From an unidentified eubacterium SCB49 (lineage in GTDB: Bacteria > Bacteroidota > Bacteroidia > Flavobacteriales > Flavobacteriaceae), in assembly GCA_000170815.1 (NCBI GenBank), contig ABCO01000003.1, positions 248,001 through 312,000 of the forward strand: a stretch of 64,000 nucleotides of DNA. Direction: 5' to 3'. The notes under the pieces are model-generated. The model saw only the letters and a program-made list of their open reading frames with translations. It made no database searches and was not told the origin of the DNA. Both the position numbers and the translations under genes were made by a program. This document shows, in pieces, positions 62,735 to 64,000 of this stretch; the stretch's first letter is position 1, and each line of letters opens with the position of its first letter.

Positions 62735-63847
62735 TTATCGCTTCAAGAACTTCACTATTTCCTTGTTACCAGTAGCATCTGTTAACTCAATTAAGTAAAG
62801 CGCTTGCGGTAATATTGAAATATTAATAACATTATCAATTAGTTCTTGATTTTCTACAACTACTCTACCATTTACATCAAATAACTGAATAGTAACATTC
62901 AGGTTTTCTTTATTCACAACCTGTAAAAAAGGATTATCTTTTGTTTCATACACACTAATTATGTCAAGTGGACTTTCATTAATTGACAAGTTAGGGTCTC
63001 TAAACTCAAGAATACCCGTAAAGAAAAGAACGTTCTCTCTAAAAAATCTAATTTTTTCTACTTCGGGTGAATAATACATACTAATATTACCGTAGTAAGT
63101 ATCACGTTCGCACCCCACTCCTAACATATTGTATAAAAATGATTCTAGCCAAAAACAAGTGTCATTAGTATCTCCTTGAGAAACTACCACATTATCAATA
63201 CTCCATTCTTGCATTTGTCCCTGAGAGCTACCACCATTACTTTGATTAATACCAGGCTTAAAACCAATTCTAAATTCATTCCCACAAGAAGAGGGCGATT
63301 CTGTCTCTAGATATAATGTTTCACTAGCAGCGTCATAAGTAAAAAGAACGCTCAAATTAGTATCATTAGTGATACTGTCTAACTCACAAGTAAATATATT
63401 GTCGCAATTTCCACCTTCACTACTACTTTGCCCTATAGCACTATAGATATATTCCTTGCCATCTATAAAATCTATAAAACCACTATAGAAAGGAAATTCA
63501 CTAGTATAGTCACTATTTATTAAGTAAATATTTTCAGAAATAGTTGTTTTAATCATTTCTATTAGACCTTTAGAACTGTGAGTTAAAGTATAATATTTTA
63601 AATATTCTTCATCAGTGCTATTTGGGTAGCTTTGTGTTAAGCCATAAATAATATAGGAAGCAAATAAATCTGTTATATCCTGATTAGGGTGTGTTAATGT
63701 GACGGTACCATCTCCATTATCAGTAATAGAAGGAATATCTATTTCGTTTTCAATCTTTATAGTTTCGGTAAAATAAAAACAATAATCATTTTGTGCAGAA
63801 AGGGTAACAGAACAAAATAAGATTAAAATAATGACGATTTTTTTCAT
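62735..63847 (-). CDS. Secreted protein with type A T9SS sorting domain
   Basis: This 370-residue protein has a signal peptide (cleavage near TLSAQ, about residue 19). A central beta-rich domain of unknown family with several cysteines (ENECF-like pairs) follows. The last 75 residues form the Por-secretion C-terminal sorting domain: VTIQLFDVNGRVVVENQ, then ALYLIELTDATGNKEIVKFLKR, shown in part. It should cross the outer membrane through the type IX system and be attached or released after cleavage. The substrate or ligand is unknown. Confidence 0.83.
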   Translation of the reverse strand: MKKIVIILILFCSVTLSAQNDYCFYFTETIKIENEIDIPSITDNGDGTVTLTHPNQDITDLFASYIIYGLTQSYPNSTDEEYLKYYTLTHSSKGLIEMIKTTISENIYLINSDYTSEFPFYSGFIDFIDGKEYIYSAIGQSSSEGGNCDNIFTCELDSITNDTNLSVLFTYDAASETLYLETESPSSCGNEFRIGFKPGINQSNGGSSQGQMQEWSIDNVVVSQGDTNDTCFWLESFLYNMLGVGCERDTYYGNISMYYSPEVEKIRFFRENVLFFTGILEFRDPNLSINESPLDIISVYETKDNPFLQVVNKENLNVTIQLFDVNGRVVVENQELIDNVINISILPQALYLIELTDATGNKEIVKFLKR

Positions 63848-63976
63848 AATAACTGGTTTAGCTCTCTAAAAATACAAAAAAACTCAATGAGTAATAAAAA
63901 TCTTGATAACAAAACCTAGATAACTGACTTTTTAAAAAATTACTAACATTTCAGAAACTACTAACATTCACCCGTT

Positions 63977-63984
63977 TATTTTTG
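63977..63984 (+). promoter_or_regulatory. Putative -7 element for a gene beyond the right edge
   Basis: A perfect TATTTTTG occurs 16 bp before the window end. Nothing coding was recognised in 63848-64000, so it may drive a gene starting outside the window. Confidence 0.3.
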
Positions 63985-64000
63985 TTCACTAACTGTTAAC

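Noticed and set aside
49551..63959. TAACATTTCAGAAA at three intergenic places (near 49552, 62641 and 63946)
   Set aside because: A 14-nt match in AT-rich DNA of this length is expected several times by chance; no further conservation around the copies.

Overview
The window is chromosome from a low-G+C member of the Bacteroidota, most likely a gliding marine Flavobacteriaceae. The evidence is the lipoprotein GldI, two secreted proteins with type IX secretion C-terminal domains (one type B, one type A), a FecI/FecR/TonB-receptor set, promoters of the TTTG / TAnnTTTG type, and almost no Shine-Dalgarno sequences. I saw no rRNA, tRNA, insertion sequence or CRISPR. The first gene is cut by the left edge.

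Layout. 1-2433: phosphoesterase, gldI and a double-domain prolyl isomerase, closed by a terminator. 2569-7902: a small defence island on the minus strand, with an AbiEii-type toxin, an Xre antitoxin with its own operator, a four-copy 172-bp repeat array, and a single-chain restriction-modification enzyme. 7997-15725: a TRIC-like channel, a 140-bp heptanucleotide tract, and the RDD / SpoIIM / membrane protein / DUF4129 / DUF4350 / MoxR / DUF58 cluster. 15920-21123: DUF2141 protein, OxyR, MazG, DUF5606, peptide deformylase, RuvX, DapD. 21131-27521: a surface-glycan cluster (GT9-GT2 fusion, nucleotidyltransferase, CDP-glycerol-type transferase with a broken 3' end, LPS-kinase-like protein, GT4, pyruvyl-transferase-like protein). 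27523-30366: tsaC, a PhyH dioxygenase, and a CCA-adding-type enzyme. 30375-32627: ctaA between two hairpin-repeat arrays. 32777-46345: a pRiA4b-like protein, a nucleoid-associated protein, an ABC exporter, a type B T9SS cargo, uvrB, a HELGH protein, a GH3-family enzyme, a RluF-type synthase, Hsp20, DUF2254. 46342-52414: TonB receptor, FecR, ECF sigma, and a divergent cysteine-rich LamG lipoprotein. 52517-63847: menB, a C1 peptidase, udk, a DivIC/FtsB-like protein, methylmalonyl-CoA mutase small and large subunits with a lipoprotein gene between them, a carboxypeptidase-regulatory-like protein, GNAT, a lipoprotein, and a type A T9SS cargo.

The most interesting observation is a family of about 39 short hairpin elements. 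Each has a near-invariant core GAGCGCAGTCGA, preceded by TGTCA, and flanked by 4-nt arms. The arms differ between copies yet remain complementary: CACT/AGTG, GATT/AATC, GTCT/AGAC, TATC/GATA, CCTC/GAGG. The copies form three tandem arrays (periods 172, 204 and 118 bp). One lies beside the menB promoter. Two are embedded in frame in the restriction-modification gene, both encoding SSAVE. This looks like a REP-type, structure-selected mobile element. Other leads are an operator-promoter overlap for the toxin-antitoxin pair, strictly phased 7-bp and 6-bp tracts, a GT9-GT2 fusion, a displaced 3' end of the GNAT gene, and several promoters placed so close to start codons that leaderless mRNAs are likely.

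All family assignments come from reading motifs by eye; no database search was run.
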